A DNA stretch of 64,000 bases. Origin: Carpediemonas membranifera. Taxonomy: Eukaryota; Fornicata. Numbering within the stretch: position 1 is the first letter of the stretch; every line of letters begins with the position of its first letter. The notes below the pieces were generated by a model, which saw only the letters and a program-made list of their open reading frames with translations, was not told the origin of the DNA and made no database searches. Of the stretch, positions 22,340 through 33,279 are shown piece after piece. The DNA lies in assembly GCA_019828565.1 (NCBI GenBank), contig JAHDYR010000050.1, forward strand, positions 1-64,000, in the 5' to 3' direction. The position numbers were made by a program, and so were the translations under genes.

Positions 22340-22615
22340 GTTACTTTGGATCATTCCAGTTCGCCGGAGATGACGCAGGTCCAGAACGCTGCCTTGGAGG
22401 GCTGGCGAAGCGGTAGTGTAGCGCTTACTCGCCAAGCGGGCGATGGTCTCGACGGGACGGTTGACGGTCTCAAGGTGGCCCTGCTCTTCGACGTACCAGG
22501 CGGACATGCCGATGACGGAGCGGCGCTGACCCTGGCGGACGTTATCTTCGCCCTGGGTGAAGCTGTTCTTGCCGCAGTACACGTCGATACCGATGGTGAG
22601 GCAGGGCTGTAGCAT
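22340..22615 (-). pseudogene. PIWI-like domain fragment (tentative)
   Basis: About 90 residues from an ATG at 22615. LTIGIDVYCGKNS followed by RRSVIGMSAWYVEE resembles the start of a PIWI domain, where GxDV carries the first catalytic Asp of the RNase H fold. No PAZ, MID or second catalytic motif is present. Directly upstream is the shared intergenic module stub, so this is a rearranged fragment. It could instead be another RNase H-like fold. Confidence 0.35.
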
Positions 22616-22629
22616 GGAGGCCGAGAAAC

Positions 22630-22800
22630 CATAAACTGCACGGATCCACAAACGTGGATTGGCCTGAACGACAGCGCTGATGCCCAGATAGGCATATATA
22701 CATTCATTTATTCCTGTCTCGCTCTCTTGCCTGTCTGATCGCGACGCTTGACCCACTCAAATGCCTCATCTGTGAGGTAGACAGACATGCCGCTGCCCTT
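22630..22800 (-). pseudogene. HEPN gene 3' end plus module stub
   Basis: Matches the last about 30 codons of the HEPN-like gene (stop at 22709) and its downstream palindrome, then is cut at the PIWI-like fragment. A broken copy left by rearrangement. Confidence 0.7.
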
Positions 22801-22802
22801 AT

Positions 22803-23690
22803 CCTTCCGAGTCAGGCTCCTCCTCGTCTGCCTACTTACCCTTCTTCTCCTCTGTCTCCACCTCCTTGTCCTCCTTCTTCTCCGTCTCAGCCTTCTCCTA
22901 AACGTACACAGTCGAACGCACTACAAAGGCATATCCAAATCTTTATTCAATCTCAACGACCTCGCACTTCTTCTGGTACAGCGTGGCGTGAGCCGGATCG
23001 CCTTCGATGACAATAGCGAAATTATCTGTCAACCCCCACAAGTCTGCATCGGGTGCAAGCATGGTGGTGCCATCAAACAGGTATAAGATGGCGGAGATGC
23101 CTTGCATGCCGTTGTATCCGTCGTATGACTGGACAACAAGGATGTTCCGCTTCTGCTTCCTCGCCCAGACTCGGATGGCGTTCGAGTTATAGTAGCCGGA
23201 GTCCGGATCTGTCAGGCTACGCTCCGTGACATTCTTCTTAGACCAGTACTTGGCCTTCACTGACTGGCAGAGGCCACGCTGCCACTTTTCGAAGTCGCCA
23301 TCAACTCTGCCACCCAACTCAATGGCTTGGAGACAATATGCAACGCAGTTGCCGTCACTCTTGACATGAATCGCGGTACAGCCAGCCGTGAGAGCCTCCG
23401 CGTTGATGCACGTCTGCACCGCGGCCTCAGAGGTGATGCGAGTCTGAGTCTCCGGCTCAGTCTGGATGCAGGCGTCGCATGTGTTCACCGCCTCCTCTTC
23501 TGCCTCACCCCTCTTCTCCTTCGCCTCCTCCTGCTCCTCATCTGACTCCTCCTCCTCTGACTCCTCCTCCGAGTCCTCAGGCCTGGCCTTCTCGGGCGTG
23601 ATGAAGAGGGCCTTGCGCTTCACAGACATGGATGCCTGCGCCTCGTCCGTATCGCGTCGGGGACATGAAGTCCTGGAGACTGTGCCAGAC
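22803..23690. repeat. Inverted repeat arm with OTU C-terminus (left)
   Basis: Near-identical reverse complement of 37690-38583. A second matching stretch is 24765-25345 against 35805-36395. The sequence between (OTU N-terminal half) differs in the two arms. Confidence 0.9.
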
Positions 23691-24540
23691 TGTGGCGGGA
23701 TGGGGCTGCATGGGAGTGATGCATCCATGGACTTGTCAGCGTCATAGGCTGCCTCTCGCTCAGCCTGCTGCTGCAGAAGGCGTCGATGCAGCGTGATGAC
23801 TTCCTCACTCTTTGCCGTCAAGCTCTTCCTCAACTGCTTGACTCTCTTCTTGTATCCTCGAACAATTTTGTGATAGTAATCGATGATAGCGCCAGTACCT
23901 GGGGGGAGCAGGGGCGTACCTTCTCCCGCGGGGGTCTCCAACCATTCCAGGGCGATGATGTACTCTTCGAAGTACGAGCGGCAGGAGTGCTTCATGTAAG
24001 CAAGGTCTGCCTCCTTGCTGCGCACCCTGGCAACCATTGCTGTGACATGGTCGCGCACAAGCGCGTTGGTGGATGTCGCGTTGCGCCACGCCCGAACCTT
24101 GACACTCAGCGCCTCTTTTTCGATACGCGCGCCCTCATTCTCCTTGGCATACTCAGCCCTCTTGGAGTTCTTGAAGGCTGTGACAGCGGCCGACTCAAAC
24201 GCCTTCATCTCCTTCTCCGTGAAGGTTGCCTCGATGTTCTCGTTCGAGGTCTTATCCTGCACCTGCTGAGACAGCAATGCCTCGAGTTCTGCCTTCTTCT
24301 CGCCCTGAATCTCGAAATATGAGCACAGGTGGTTAAAGTTGATCCCTATATAAACATTTGCACCAATTACGTACCGTTCTTGACGACTATATCGAAGATA
24401 TCGTTCTCGTCGAGCAATTTGTCCCGAAGAACGGCACTCTTCGCCTTGTTTGTCTTCTTCTCCTTGAATTCGGTGATAACGGCCTCAATCACATCATCTG
24501 AGGTGCTCTCGATCCACTCGTGAAGGAATTCGAACGTCAT
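22943..24540 (-). CDS. OTU-like cysteine protease 1 (one frameshift)
   Basis: ATG at 24540 starts a 54-codon N-terminal part; a -1 shift upstream of 24370 leads into the long frame ending at 22943. The joined order matches the 36717 gene. Domains: N-terminal helical part, Glu/Lys-rich coiled coil, acidic stretch (DSEEESEEEESDEEQEE), TQT-type motifs (CIQTE, ETQTR, AVQTC), then the OTU-like core with SDGNCVAY (Asp and Cys) and AHATLY (His). OTU enzymes remove ubiquitin; activity here is by family. An intron was considered for the break, but the splice phase does not fit. Confidence 0.6.
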
Positions 24541-24780
24541 TCTTCTCTTCGTTATATCCCAATAATGGACATATAACAGAGATGAGAAAATTGCCAGTAA
24601 CCGTAGGCAACGGGGTGTCGGAAACGTTATACCATACAAACGGGGGATATAATCGCTCCGAAAACATCCATTATGTGGACTGAATGGCGATATAACGTAT
24701 GGGGAGTGATCCGGCGAGCTTTCGGGCGGTGCAGGCTAAGACACACCAAGTCTGTGGTGCTATAACGTACCTCGGGACGC
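24541..24780 (-). promoter_or_regulatory. 5' region of OTU 1 with repeated TATAACGT
   Basis: ACGTTATA or TATAACGT occurs near 24626, 24694 and 24762, and again before OTU 2 (about 36472). Probably promoter-related. Confidence 0.35.
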
Positions 24781-25345
24781 ACTGTGGAGGCCCCTAGAGT
24801 ACTCGGTCATGGCATGTCAGACCAAGGGTCCCTCAAATCTGGCCCCATTCAGGATGCACCCCCTAAATGTTCCGTTGCAAGCGTCTGACGGGCGTTCTCT
24901 GGATACCGACCAAGATGGAGGTCACGTGGATCAACGGGCGAGTATTGCGGTATTCTGGCCATGCCTGGTACTCTCAAATCATCTATACTGATCAGTGCTC
25001 CATTTATAGTTCATATCATATGGTCCTGATGGACTTATAGTTGTTGATGTTGTTTAGGGATAATTGTTGCTTTAATGATGCTCTGCGCCCGCTTACTGAT
25101 GATTCTTAATGTTGTGCACATGCCTACTACGTTAAAGCCGCCAGTATTCTTTCTATTCTTAAGTTCGCCATTTCAATCTCGTTGCGAGCATAAAGTGCAC
25201 ATTGTGAAAGGAAATTGGGTGGTTATATAATGGATACAGGGCAGGAAAAGGTACACGAATGCGGTCCTGAGGTTTGGCATGGGATACTGATCTCATACGT
25301 CAAAAATGGGCGGTGGTATTCGAATTTCAGAATTTCGGCATGTCC
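24765..25345. repeat. Inverted repeat arm (left), 5' flank of OTU genes
   Basis: Matches 35805-36395 in reverse complement with moderate differences. Includes ATAAAGTGCAC at 25188 and GGTTATATAATGG at 25221. Confidence 0.85.
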
Positions 25346-25370
25346 GACTTCAGTGGACTTCAGTGACTGA
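25230..25370 (+). other. Possible 46-codon frame after TATA and ATAAAGTGCAC
   Basis: ATG follows GGTTATATA directly. The first 39 codons recur at 35779-35916 (minus), then diverge. May be the 5' end of a gene cut in both copies. Confidence 0.25.
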
Positions 25371-25483
25371 AGCGAGGACGAATAAATCCTTTCAGTCTGA
25401 AGTGAGTTAAGCGTGTAATACGCCATAAAAGCTTCCGCCGGTGAGGTATCGAGCTCTGTGGTCAGCATAGAGAAGCGTTGCAT
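25355..25483 (-). pseudogene. 5' fragment of the chromodomain gene
   Basis: 43 codons identical to the start of the gene at 30342, then cut at the inverted repeat arm. Confidence 0.8.
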
Positions 25484-25764
25484 TATTCTGCAAAATAGTG
25501 GCCAATTGGCCACTACGATATCGGCAATTAAGACAGTAACAGGAGCGTTTGGTGCGCAGATCAAGACTTTTTAACAATATCAACAAACGGTTCACTCACT
25601 TTCTCGTTTAACGTAGTGAATCATCAGTTTCAGCTGTGGCGTTAGTTGTTAGCCGTGCGAAGCACTGATGAGGCCTTATTACCATCAATAGGAGTAATAA
25701 ACACCATTTAACTTCAATATAGAGAGCGAGCGGCCAAGAAACAAGCGCCGGGAGGATAACGGCG

Positions 25765-26570
25765 GTGGAGAGCGGCAGGAGAGCGCCGGGCGATGGCGCA
25801 CGGGAGGGAGAGCAGCATGAGAGCGCCGGGGTATGGCGCATGGGAGGGAGAGCGGCATGAGAGCGCCGGGCGATGGCGCACGGGAGGGAGAGCAGCATGA
25901 GAGCGCTGGGGGATGGCGCACGGGAGGGAGAGCAGCAGGAGAGCGCCGGGGGATGGCGCACGGGAGGGAGAGCAGCAGGAGAGCGCCGGGCGATGGCGCA
26001 CTGGAGGGAGAGCGGCATGAGAGCGCCGGGGTATGGCGCACGGGAGGGAGAGCAGCATGAGAGCGCCGGGGTATGGCGCATGGGAGGGAGAGCGGCATGA
26101 GAGCGCCGGGCGATGGCGCACGGGAGGGAGAGCAGCATGAGAGCGCCGGGGTATGGCGCACGGGAGGGAGAGCAGCAGGAGAGCGCACGGAGGCGATTTG
26201 GGGCCCCGAAAACGCCAGCATCAGCGCAAATAAGCTATTCTATTACAAAATGCTTCACTTGCGCTGGTACTACAGCGTTTTCGGGGCCCTTTGCCCATCT
26301 TTCGTCGTCTGAATATTTTCGTGCAGAATTCAAACGAGTGCCGCCTGGCAGAGGCTGAGCTGCGGAGCTTAGTCCCTGTGGCACCACTTGTCTGGCCCAG
26401 CTTCCCGCCATGCTCCCGAAAATTCAGGTGCAGATTTGGGAGCAGAGATGTCGACGAACCCCGGTAATATGGCGTTTTCGGGGCGCAAGTGCCACACGCC
26501 CCACAGCCACGACACCAGCACCACTTACTTACTTTACTCATCGTTGCTTCGCTTTTCGCCTGGAACCTCA
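25765..26570. repeat. 40-bp minisatellite module 1
   Basis: About ten 40-bp units (GAGAGCGCCGGG, GATGGCGCACGGGAGGGAGAG with variants) to 26190, then a stem-loop with 15-bp arms GGGCCCCGAAAACGC (26201-26215) and its complement (26275-26289), then a piece of the 28380 gene 3' end near 26540-26570. All three frames are open because the unit has few stops; not coding. The left flank (25500-25764) is shared with the other modules. Confidence 0.9.
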
Positions 26571-26589
26571 TTTCAGTCTCGTTGCGAGC

Positions 26590-27530
26590 ATAAAGTGCGA
26601 AATAGTGGCCAATTGGCCACTACGATATCGGCAATTAAGACAGTAACAGGAGCGTTTGGTGCGCAGATCAAGACTTTTTAACAATATCAACAAACGGTTC
26701 ACTCACTTTCTCGTTTAACGTAGTGAATCATCAGTTTCAGCTGTGGCGTTAGTTGTTAGCCGTGCGAAGCACTGATGAGGCCTTATTACCATCAATAGGA
26801 GTAATAAACACCATTTAACTTCAATATAGAGAGCGAGCGGCCAAGAAACAAGCGCCGGGAGGATAACGGCGGTGGAGAGCGGCAGGAGAGCGCCGGGCGA
26901 TGGCGCACGGGAGGGAGAGCAGCATGAGAGCGCCGGGGTATGGCGCACGGGAGGGAGAGCGGCAGGAGAGCGCTGGGGGATGGCGCACGGGAGGGAGAGC
27001 GGCATGAGAGCGCCGGGGTATGGCGCACGGGAGGGAGAGCAGCATGAGAGCGCCGGGGTATGGCGCATGGGAGGGAGAGCGGCAGGAGAGCGCTGGGGGA
27101 TGGCGCACGGGAGGGAGAGCAGCAGGAGAGCGCCGGGGGATGGCGCACGGGAGGGAGAGCGGCAGGAGAGCGCTGGGGGATGGCGCACGGGAGGGAGAGC
27201 AGCATGAGAGCGCTGGGGTATGGCGCATGGGAGGGAGAGCGGCATGCGAGCGCACGGAGGCGATTTGGGGCCCCGAAAACGCCAGCATCAGCGCAAGTAA
27301 GCTATTCTATTACAAAATGCTTCACTTGCGCTGGTACTACAGCGTTTTCGGGGCCCTTTGCCCATCTTTCGTCGTCTGAATTTTTTCGTGCAGAATTCAA
27401 ACGAGTGCCGCCTGGCAGAGGCTGAGCTGCGGAGCTTAGTCCCTGTGGCACCACTTGTCTGGCCCAGCTTCCCGCCATGCTCCCGAAAATTCAGGTGCAG
27501 ATTTGGGAGCAGAGATGTCGAGCGCCGCTA
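26590..27530. repeat. 40-bp minisatellite module 2
   Basis: Direct repeat of module 1, with about nine and a half units (26875-27260) and the same stem-loop near 27270-27360. 27531-27667 is unique and without a gene. Confidence 0.9.
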
Positions 27531-27667
27531 CACCACCACCGCTACGCCAGCGCCGCCGCCCCTACGCTTGCGCAACTGACACGACGTCCCACGCCGGCGC
27601 CAGCACAGCGCCAGCAACGGCAAGCATACTCACTCACTACTTCAGCTAACATCATCAACGATTTTAT

Positions 27668-28327
27668 CTAGAGTGAAGCAGCAACGGCTGCTTCCAACTC
27701 CTCGCGTGTAGCGCTTTCCCGTATTCGTTTCATACAAATAGGCCACAACAGTAGCCTGCAGCGATCGCGCCAGTAGTCAGCGGTGTAGTCAACTGAAAGG
27801 TACTGGAACTTCCTGATCGTTTCCTTGGCGAAATACACCACAAGCAGGAGGATCATCGACTGCCCACCATCGACCACCTTGACCGCACACTCCGACGCGG
27901 TGACATTGCTGTGCCCTTTCGCGTTATCGTTGACTAAGTGCACGCCGTTCGGCAGCGTGGATGAGTCGACCGCATATCCATTACCTAGCGATGTTGTGTA
28001 CGTTGACGAGGATTCATGGGTTTCGCGAGACACAACACCCATGTAGACGCCGATGCAGGTCTTCGCTTTGATGTCCTGCATGGCTACAAGGCCTTGGCCC
28101 ACATCAGTGCCTTGGAGTGATGTTTGCGGCTCCAACACAAGCTGGAGCTTGGTGTTGAGGCCATGCTCGTCAAGCGTCACTGTAAGACTCTTCTCGGGCA
28201 CAGTATCCGTGGAGCGTACCGAGTCAAGAGAAGAAATGTCGCGCATGAGGAGTTTGTAGTCCTCCATGCTGATTTCACCCTTGTTGATTGCGATCAGCCG
28301 GGCACGTGTCTCATTATCGTTGCTCAT
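27668..28327 (-). CDS. SET-domain protein 3
   Basis: 219 residues, intact, clearly diverged from the 7779 pair. SET marks: LEPQTSLQGTDVGQGLV, CIGVYMGVV, VHLVNDNAKGHSNV (variant of NHS) and YLSVDYTADYW. Compact, without pre-SET. Divergent from the 28380 gene across 52 bp, the same arrangement as the other SET genes. Probable lysine methyltransferase by fold; the key Asn-His region is altered. Confidence 0.65.
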   Translation of the reverse strand: MSNDNETRARLIAINKGEISMEDYKLLMRDISSLDSVRSTDTVPEKSLTVTLDEHGLNTKLQLVLEPQTSLQGTDVGQGLVAMQDIKAKTCIGVYMGVVSRETHESSSTYTTSLGNGYAVDSSTLPNGVHLVNDNAKGHSNVTASECAVKVVDGGQSMILLLVVYFAKETIRKFQYLSVDYTADYWRDRCRLLLWPICMKRIRESATREELEAAVAASL

Positions 28328-28379
28328 CGAGATGTGTCAATTCTGGCAATTGGATTTGAACGTTGATTCGTCGTCGAAG
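28328..28379. promoter_or_regulatory. 52-bp divergent promoter region
   Basis: Holds GGATTTGAACG, shared with the spacers at 8508 and 11790. Confidence 0.5.
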
Positions 28380-29531
28380 ATGCCTCATCAAGATCAGCTA
28401 GCACACGAGGATGCCATTTTTGCAGGTTTATTCTCTCTCGCATTCGTTATAGCCTATGACAACACGATCTCTGCGACGGAGAGGTCGAAAGTGGGAGACG
28501 CTACTAAGATAAACCTCCTAGATCATGCACGCACTGTGAAACTGAGCAAGCATGGCAATTCTCCCCAAGATAGCGTCACAGATGGCACAGTAGCTCCTTC
28601 TGTCGAAGAAGTAGACGAAGCCCCCAACCAACCCTCACTCGGCACCGAAGAAGCAGACGAAGAGCAAGACGCCCGCCCCGACCAGAGCGCAGTCGCAGAC
28701 GATGCCGCCGCAGTCGACCAGCCCGCAAGCGACGGCGCAGACTCAACAGCAGGCAAGCCTGACGCGATTATTGAGGAGGAAGTATGGATGGGCTGGGCAG
28801 ACATTTTGTCTGTGGGGGCAACAAAGAGGGAGCTCTCCGTGCACGTCGCGGATCCATCCCTCGCAGAGGGAGTGCCTTCTGCCAACACCCTCGAACTGAT
28901 GGAAAATAGTCTGACGACCGCCAACACGCACAACACCCTCATGGCCATGTTCGTTGCCTACTGGCAGGCAGTCAGGAAGACCCTCAGTGCGCGTCTGATC
29001 GGCCAAACCGTGACCGATGAGGAGCGTGAGCGTCGTGTCGTCAGTCTTTCTGTTGAGCTGTCTTCGGCGTTTTCTGACGTAGCGTCGGCGGTGTTTTCCG
29101 ACCCGACGACTAGAATCACCAACCCTTTCTACTCCCTTATGAGGGAGATCTGTACTGGCATGGGTTACACAAAGGCATTCAAACCCAGGATGCTCATTCT
29201 GTTTGCAATCGTACACCCGGAGCACTTCTCCCAGGTGATCACCTCCCAAATTATCCCAGCCAACACTAGCTGGATGAAGGTCTCGTCCTGGCTCACTCAG
29301 CTTAGCCGGGTGCGGATCATGATCGATCACCAAATGCTGCCAATGTCGCAGGTCGACCACTTCCACAAGACGGTCATTGGTTCCTTCCGCGACAAGGCGG
29401 ATCTTGTTTCGGGTTTGATTTTCGGTCGTGATGAGCACACGACAGCACCGCTGCTCACGCTACAAGAATCCACAGCAGAGAAGAGAAAGGCAGAAGAGGT
29501 TCCAGGCGAAAAGCGAAGCAACGATGAGTAA
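28380..29531 (+). CDS. 383-residue protein of unknown family, intact
   Basis: ATG 28380 is chosen because the longer frame upstream overlaps the SET start. N-terminal helical part, Ala/Glu/Asp-rich linker (residues about 60-145), helical core with ELMENSL, NPFYSLM and IIPANTSW, and a basic end (KRKAEEVPGEKR). Paralogue at 13116-14285 and an exact piece at 47281-47440. No known domain. Its pairing with SET genes suggests a shared function but does not show one. Confidence 0.65.
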   Translation: MPHQDQLAHEDAIFAGLFSLAFVIAYDNTISATERSKVGDATKINLLDHARTVKLSKHGNSPQDSVTDGTVAPSVEEVDEAPNQPSLGTEEADEEQDARPDQSAVADDAAAVDQPASDGADSTAGKPDAIIEEEVWMGWADILSVGATKRELSVHVADPSLAEGVPSANTLELMENSLTTANTHNTLMAMFVAYWQAVRKTLSARLIGQTVTDEERERRVVSLSVELSSAFSDVASAVFSDPTTRITNPFYSLMREICTGMGYTKAFKPRMLILFAIVHPEHFSQVITSQIIPANTSWMKVSSWLTQLSRVRIMIDHQMLPMSQVDHFHKTVIGSFRDKADLVSGLIFGRDEHTTAPLLTLQESTAEKRKAEEVPGEKRSNDE

Positions 29532-30480
29532 AGTAAGTAAGTGGTGCTGGTGTCGTGGCTGTGGGGCGTGTGGCACTTGCGCCCCGAAAACGCCATATTA
29601 CCGGGGTTCGTCGACATCTCTGCTCCCAAATCTGCACCTGAATTTTCGGGAGCATGGCGGGAAGCTGGGCCAGACAAGTGGTGCCACAGGGACTAAGCTC
29701 CGCAGCTCAGCCTCTGCCAGGCGGCACTCGTTTGAATTCTGCACGAAAATATTCAGACGACGAAAGATGGGCAAAGGGCCCCGAAAACGCTGTAGTACCA
29801 GCGCAAGTGAAGCATTTTGTAATAGAATAGCTTACTTGCGCTGATGCTGGCGTTTTCGGGGCCCCAAATCGCCTCCGTGCGCTCTCCTGCTGCTCTCCCT
29901 CCCGTGCGCCATCCCCCAGCGCTCTCCTGCCGCTCTCCCTCCCGTGCGCCATCCCCCGGCGCTCTCCTGCTGCTCTCCCTCCCGTGCGCCATCCCCCAGC
30001 GCTCTCCTGCCGCTCTCCCTCCCGTGCGCCATCCCCCGGCGCTCTCATGCTGCTCTCCACCGCCGTTATCCTCCCGGCGCTTGTTTCTTGGCCGCTCGCT
30101 CTCTATATTGAAGTTAAATGGTGTTTATTACTCCTATTGATGGTAATAAGGCCTCATCAGTGCTTCGCACGGCTAACAACTAACGCCACAGCTGAAACTG
30201 ATGATTCACTACGTTAAACGAGAAAGTGAGTGAACCGTTTGTTGATATTGTTAAAAAGTCTTGATCTGCGCACCAAACGCTCCTGTTACTGTCTTAATTG
30301 CCGATATCGTAGTGGCCAATTGGCCACTATTTTGCAGAATAATGCAACGCTTCTCTATGCTGACCACAGAGCTCGATACCTCACCGGCGGAAGCTTTTAT
30401 GGCGTATTACACGCTTAACTCACTTCAGACTGAAAGGATTTATTCGTCCTCGCTTCAGTCACTGAAGTCCCGCACCTTTG
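29520..30480. repeat. 40-bp minisatellite module 3 (inverted)
   Basis: Inverted relative to modules 1 and 2, with only about four and a half units (29880-30058). It directly follows the 28380 gene and leads into the 30342 gene, probably the original context of the module. Confidence 0.9.
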
Positions 30481-31179
30481 TGGCAGTTGAGAAGGAATGG
30501 GCCCAGTCCCCTGCTGGGAAACAGTATTTCGAGCTTCAGTCTGACGAAAAGGTGAAATGTGCCACAAACTCGATCCCCTTCAACCTTCAGAGTGCGTGCT
30601 ATTCACTAACTGGCAAAGGAGCTCTAACAGAGCACCAGATCAAGGCGGCGACGCAGATCCTCGAGCATGCGCCAATGCTCATAAGGCATTCCACTGCACT
30701 TCAGACACTTCGTATGAGTATCAACTCTTTGAAAGATGCTATGAATGCTCCGTCTAAGGTGCGTCTATCGATTTTCGATAGATACGCGATCTACGTCGCG
30801 AAGAAGGCACCCTCACTCTATGCCTCTTGGGTAGAGAGTCTGCTGCTGGGCATCACGTCAATTGAAGAGTTAGATTTAGCCTTTTTTTGTGCTGGCGAAG
30901 AGGGATGCTTCGCTTGGAGACAGGGGCGACAACGTGATTCAATTCACTGACACGCAACTAGACTATGCCATCGAGAAGGTCACATTGCCGGATGGGCAGA
31001 ACGGCTCAACTTGTCGCGTGAAGTGGATAGGCTACCATAACCCTACAACGTGTCCGGCCACAGAGGAGCTGAAACGTTTTGCAAGAGAGGTGGAAGAAAC
31101 GGCAGGTCCTGCGCGTGCTCACAAGCGTGCCACCAAAAACTACTTCACAGGTACTCCGAGAACATTGGCTGAACTGTAA
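30342..31179 (+). CDS. Protein with C-terminal chromodomain (one frameshift)
   Basis: ATG 30342 opens a frame that stops at 30950; the T7 run near 30885 shifts into a frame ending at 31179, total about 279 residues. The first about 180 residues are helical and unknown. The end reads DYAIEKV, then CRVKWIGY, then a helix (ATEELKRFAREVEE), matching the chromodomain layout with aromatic cage positions Tyr, Trp and Tyr. Chromodomains bind methyl-lysine on histone tails. The chromodomain lies wholly after the shift. Confidence 0.5.
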
Positions 31180-31646
31180 ATCGTTAAACAATTACGTAAA
31201 GCTTTCATGACTCCGCCGCGGCGGGGCTCTCACGACCACGCCCCTGCCGGCACTATGCTCGTTAACAAGGCCGATGTCGAGAGCGACGATGAGTTCTTCC
31301 TCTTCTCATGGGCCGCGCCCTCTTCACCAACAAGGCCGTCCACTATCACGTGCTCGGGAACACCATTCCCCCAGCATTACCCTTCAGGACGGTGTTAATC
31401 ATAACAACATATTGGATCATGCAGCAGCCTCCACCGTCGCCCAGAAGCGTAGTGACCGGCATATCATCATGGCAAGGCATCCTAACATTGGATGATATAA
31501 ACGGAGCAATGGCGCATTTATCAGTTGAACCAAAGCCAAGCCTACTTCAACCTGAGCTGTAGGGTACGTTCCTGCTGTCTTTCGACGCGCGATGATCAGG
31601 CATACCCGCGAACATTTCTTTAGAATTTCGTTCTAAAGAATTCGAT
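31180..31646. other. No clear gene; short overlapping frames
   Basis: Small open frames (31207-31398, 31308-31562) without recognisable domains or paralogues here. Possibly a broken gene. Confidence 0.4.
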
Positions 31647-32587
31647 ATGAGCACAGGCAACAAGGATTCGGCTGCATACGCTGGCATGATGCTGGAAACG
31701 TTGTTGCGAATGGTTCCTGTGCTGAAGGAGATCATAGCAGCAAGTGGTAAGATCAATAATTCAGACGATCCTTCTGTGCTTCTATGTGCCGTTCTGAGTT
31801 GCAGAAAGGACCTTGATCGCATCAATCAACGGTACATTACGACTCTCCAGCGTTTCAGGAACGAGGCATGCCACGGTTCTGCCTCTTTTGGTGGTGAGTC
31901 ATTCATGGACTTCCTGTCTGCGGTCGAAGGAGTCACGAGGCGTGTGACCACGAGGACGGGACCGGATAAGGCGTTCACTGACTTTGTGGACGATATTCGA
32001 CGTGAGGTGAACGGGGGGCGCCCAGGGTGCGGGTTCAGCCGACGAGGACAGACGCACCGCGCCAGCGTCCCGAGGAATCGTATACGTATGGTCGTGCGCC
32101 TGTACGCACGATGCCGCCGCGTCCCTATCTTTATAAGCTAGTCACATCCCGCCAAGTCACTCAGGAGAAGACAGTCAGCTCGGATGGTCAGACACAGACA
32201 AAGGTGCCAGTCGGCTCGGATCATCAGACGCAGACAGAGGTGCGCGACCTTGAGGAGGCGTCTACACAGACTATTCACGCACGCCCTGTACTGTCTCGGC
32301 AGACAGTCGATACCGCAATGTGCGACCTGCTTCGACAGATATTGAAGACTCCGCAGAAGCCGCCGGCTGTTTTGACGGGATCATGCATTGTGTGTGGGGA
32401 ATCTGTGGCTCACACACATTGGGCATGCACGCGGGGTGGCACCGAGACGCCGAAGTCTACCTGTCGTGAGTTGGTGGCGCAGGCCACTGCCGAGGCAGTC
32501 ACAAAAGGAACAAAGAAGCCGCGCAAGACACGTAAGGTGTATCTGACGAGAACTGCAGTGACCTGGCTTCACTCGCAGATGGAGTAG
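31647..32587 (+). CDS. HEPN-like protein, family 2 (one frameshift)
   Basis: The N-terminal part has RFRNEACHG, an RNxxxH motif typical of HEPN ribonucleases, within a helical fold that aligns with the 39792 protein. A G6 run at 32009-32016 shifts the frame. The second part has three TQT words (GQTQTK, HQTQTE, ASTQTI), then SCIVCGE and further Cys, then a basic end. Joined length about 310 residues. HEPN proteins cut RNA or serve as toxin-like effectors by family; here function is inferred. Confidence 0.55.
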
Positions 32588-32616
32588 TAAAAGATTTGAT
32601 TGATACGTTTACGGCT

Positions 32617-33279
32617 TCAGTCATTCCATCTGTCGTCAGGGGTATCCAGATCGGACAGGGAGATGGGTTTTTTCAGACTCTGCATCCCCGCTTCGTGCAA
32701 GATGCGGTTCGCGTGCCTGACTGTCATGGGGGGACTACCCCAGAGCGAATCAAGGTCCTTGGACATCCGGATAAGGGTCTCAAAGGCAGGGTGATCCACG
32801 GCAGCCTCTTGCATCAACTCCTGTAGCGCGGGTAGGTCTAAGTCACGTAGGTCTGCGACATACGATCCCAGCCGGCAGAGAGCAACGACTAGGGCGAGCT
32901 GACGGTGGGACTCGGCAATGTCGTACTTCAGAGCTCTCGTGAGCTTGTCGTACTCCTCGTTAGTCAGCACCTGGCGTGCCGGAAGCGTGTGAGATCTTAT
33001 CCTGCAAATTAGGTCGGTTTCGGCACCAGCAGTGCGAAGAAGGCGAACGAGAGCCTTTTGAGGCATCGAGATGGACTTGTACCGTCCAAAACGGCGACAG
33101 AAGGACAGAGAGTCCAGAAACTGTTCGAATACGTCACTATTTTGTCGGATCTCTGTGCAAATAACAACATCAGCATCCTCATCGTCGCACTCAAGGTAAA
33201 CGCACAGTTTTTGATATGTCTGCTTGTATTGCTCCTTCGTAGAGCGCTTCAGTCCCTCTAGAGCGTGCTTCAGCAGCAT
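32617..33279 (-). CDS. Tyrosine-recombinase-like protein (tentative)
   Basis: 220 residues. The N-terminus (RSTKEQYKQTYQKL) looks like a SAM-like core-binding domain; LTNEEYDKLTRAL and LALVVALCRLGSYVADLRDLDL resemble the first catalytic box, with Arg. The later TVRHANRILHEAG is only a loose match to the HxxR box, and no Tyr nucleophile is evident. It may be a degenerate or unrelated helical protein. Confidence 0.35.
   Translation of the reverse strand: MLLKHALEGLKRSTKEQYKQTYQKLCVYLECDDEDADVVICTEIRQNSDVFEQFLDSLSFCRRFGRYKSISMPQKALVRLLRTAGAETDLICRIRSHTLPARQVLTNEEYDKLTRALKYDIAESHRQLALVVALCRLGSYVADLRDLDLPALQELMQEAAVDHPAFETLIRMSKDLDSLWGSPPMTVRHANRILHEAGMQSLKKPISLSDLDTPDDRWND

Noticed and set aside
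22304-22756. A complete 150-residue gene
   Set aside because: It joins reverse-strand HEPN flank to the PIWI-like fragment; a rearrangement product.
24300-24375. Spliceosomal intron in OTU 1 (GTACGT to TTCAG)
   Set aside because: Joining at these sites gives the wrong phase, and the apparent intron sequence aligns in one frame with coding sequence of OTU 2.
25765-26190. Long Arg/Gly- and Pro/Ser-rich proteins in the minisatellite
   Set aside because: The 40-bp unit is not a multiple of three and is open in all frames on both strands; typical of repeat DNA.
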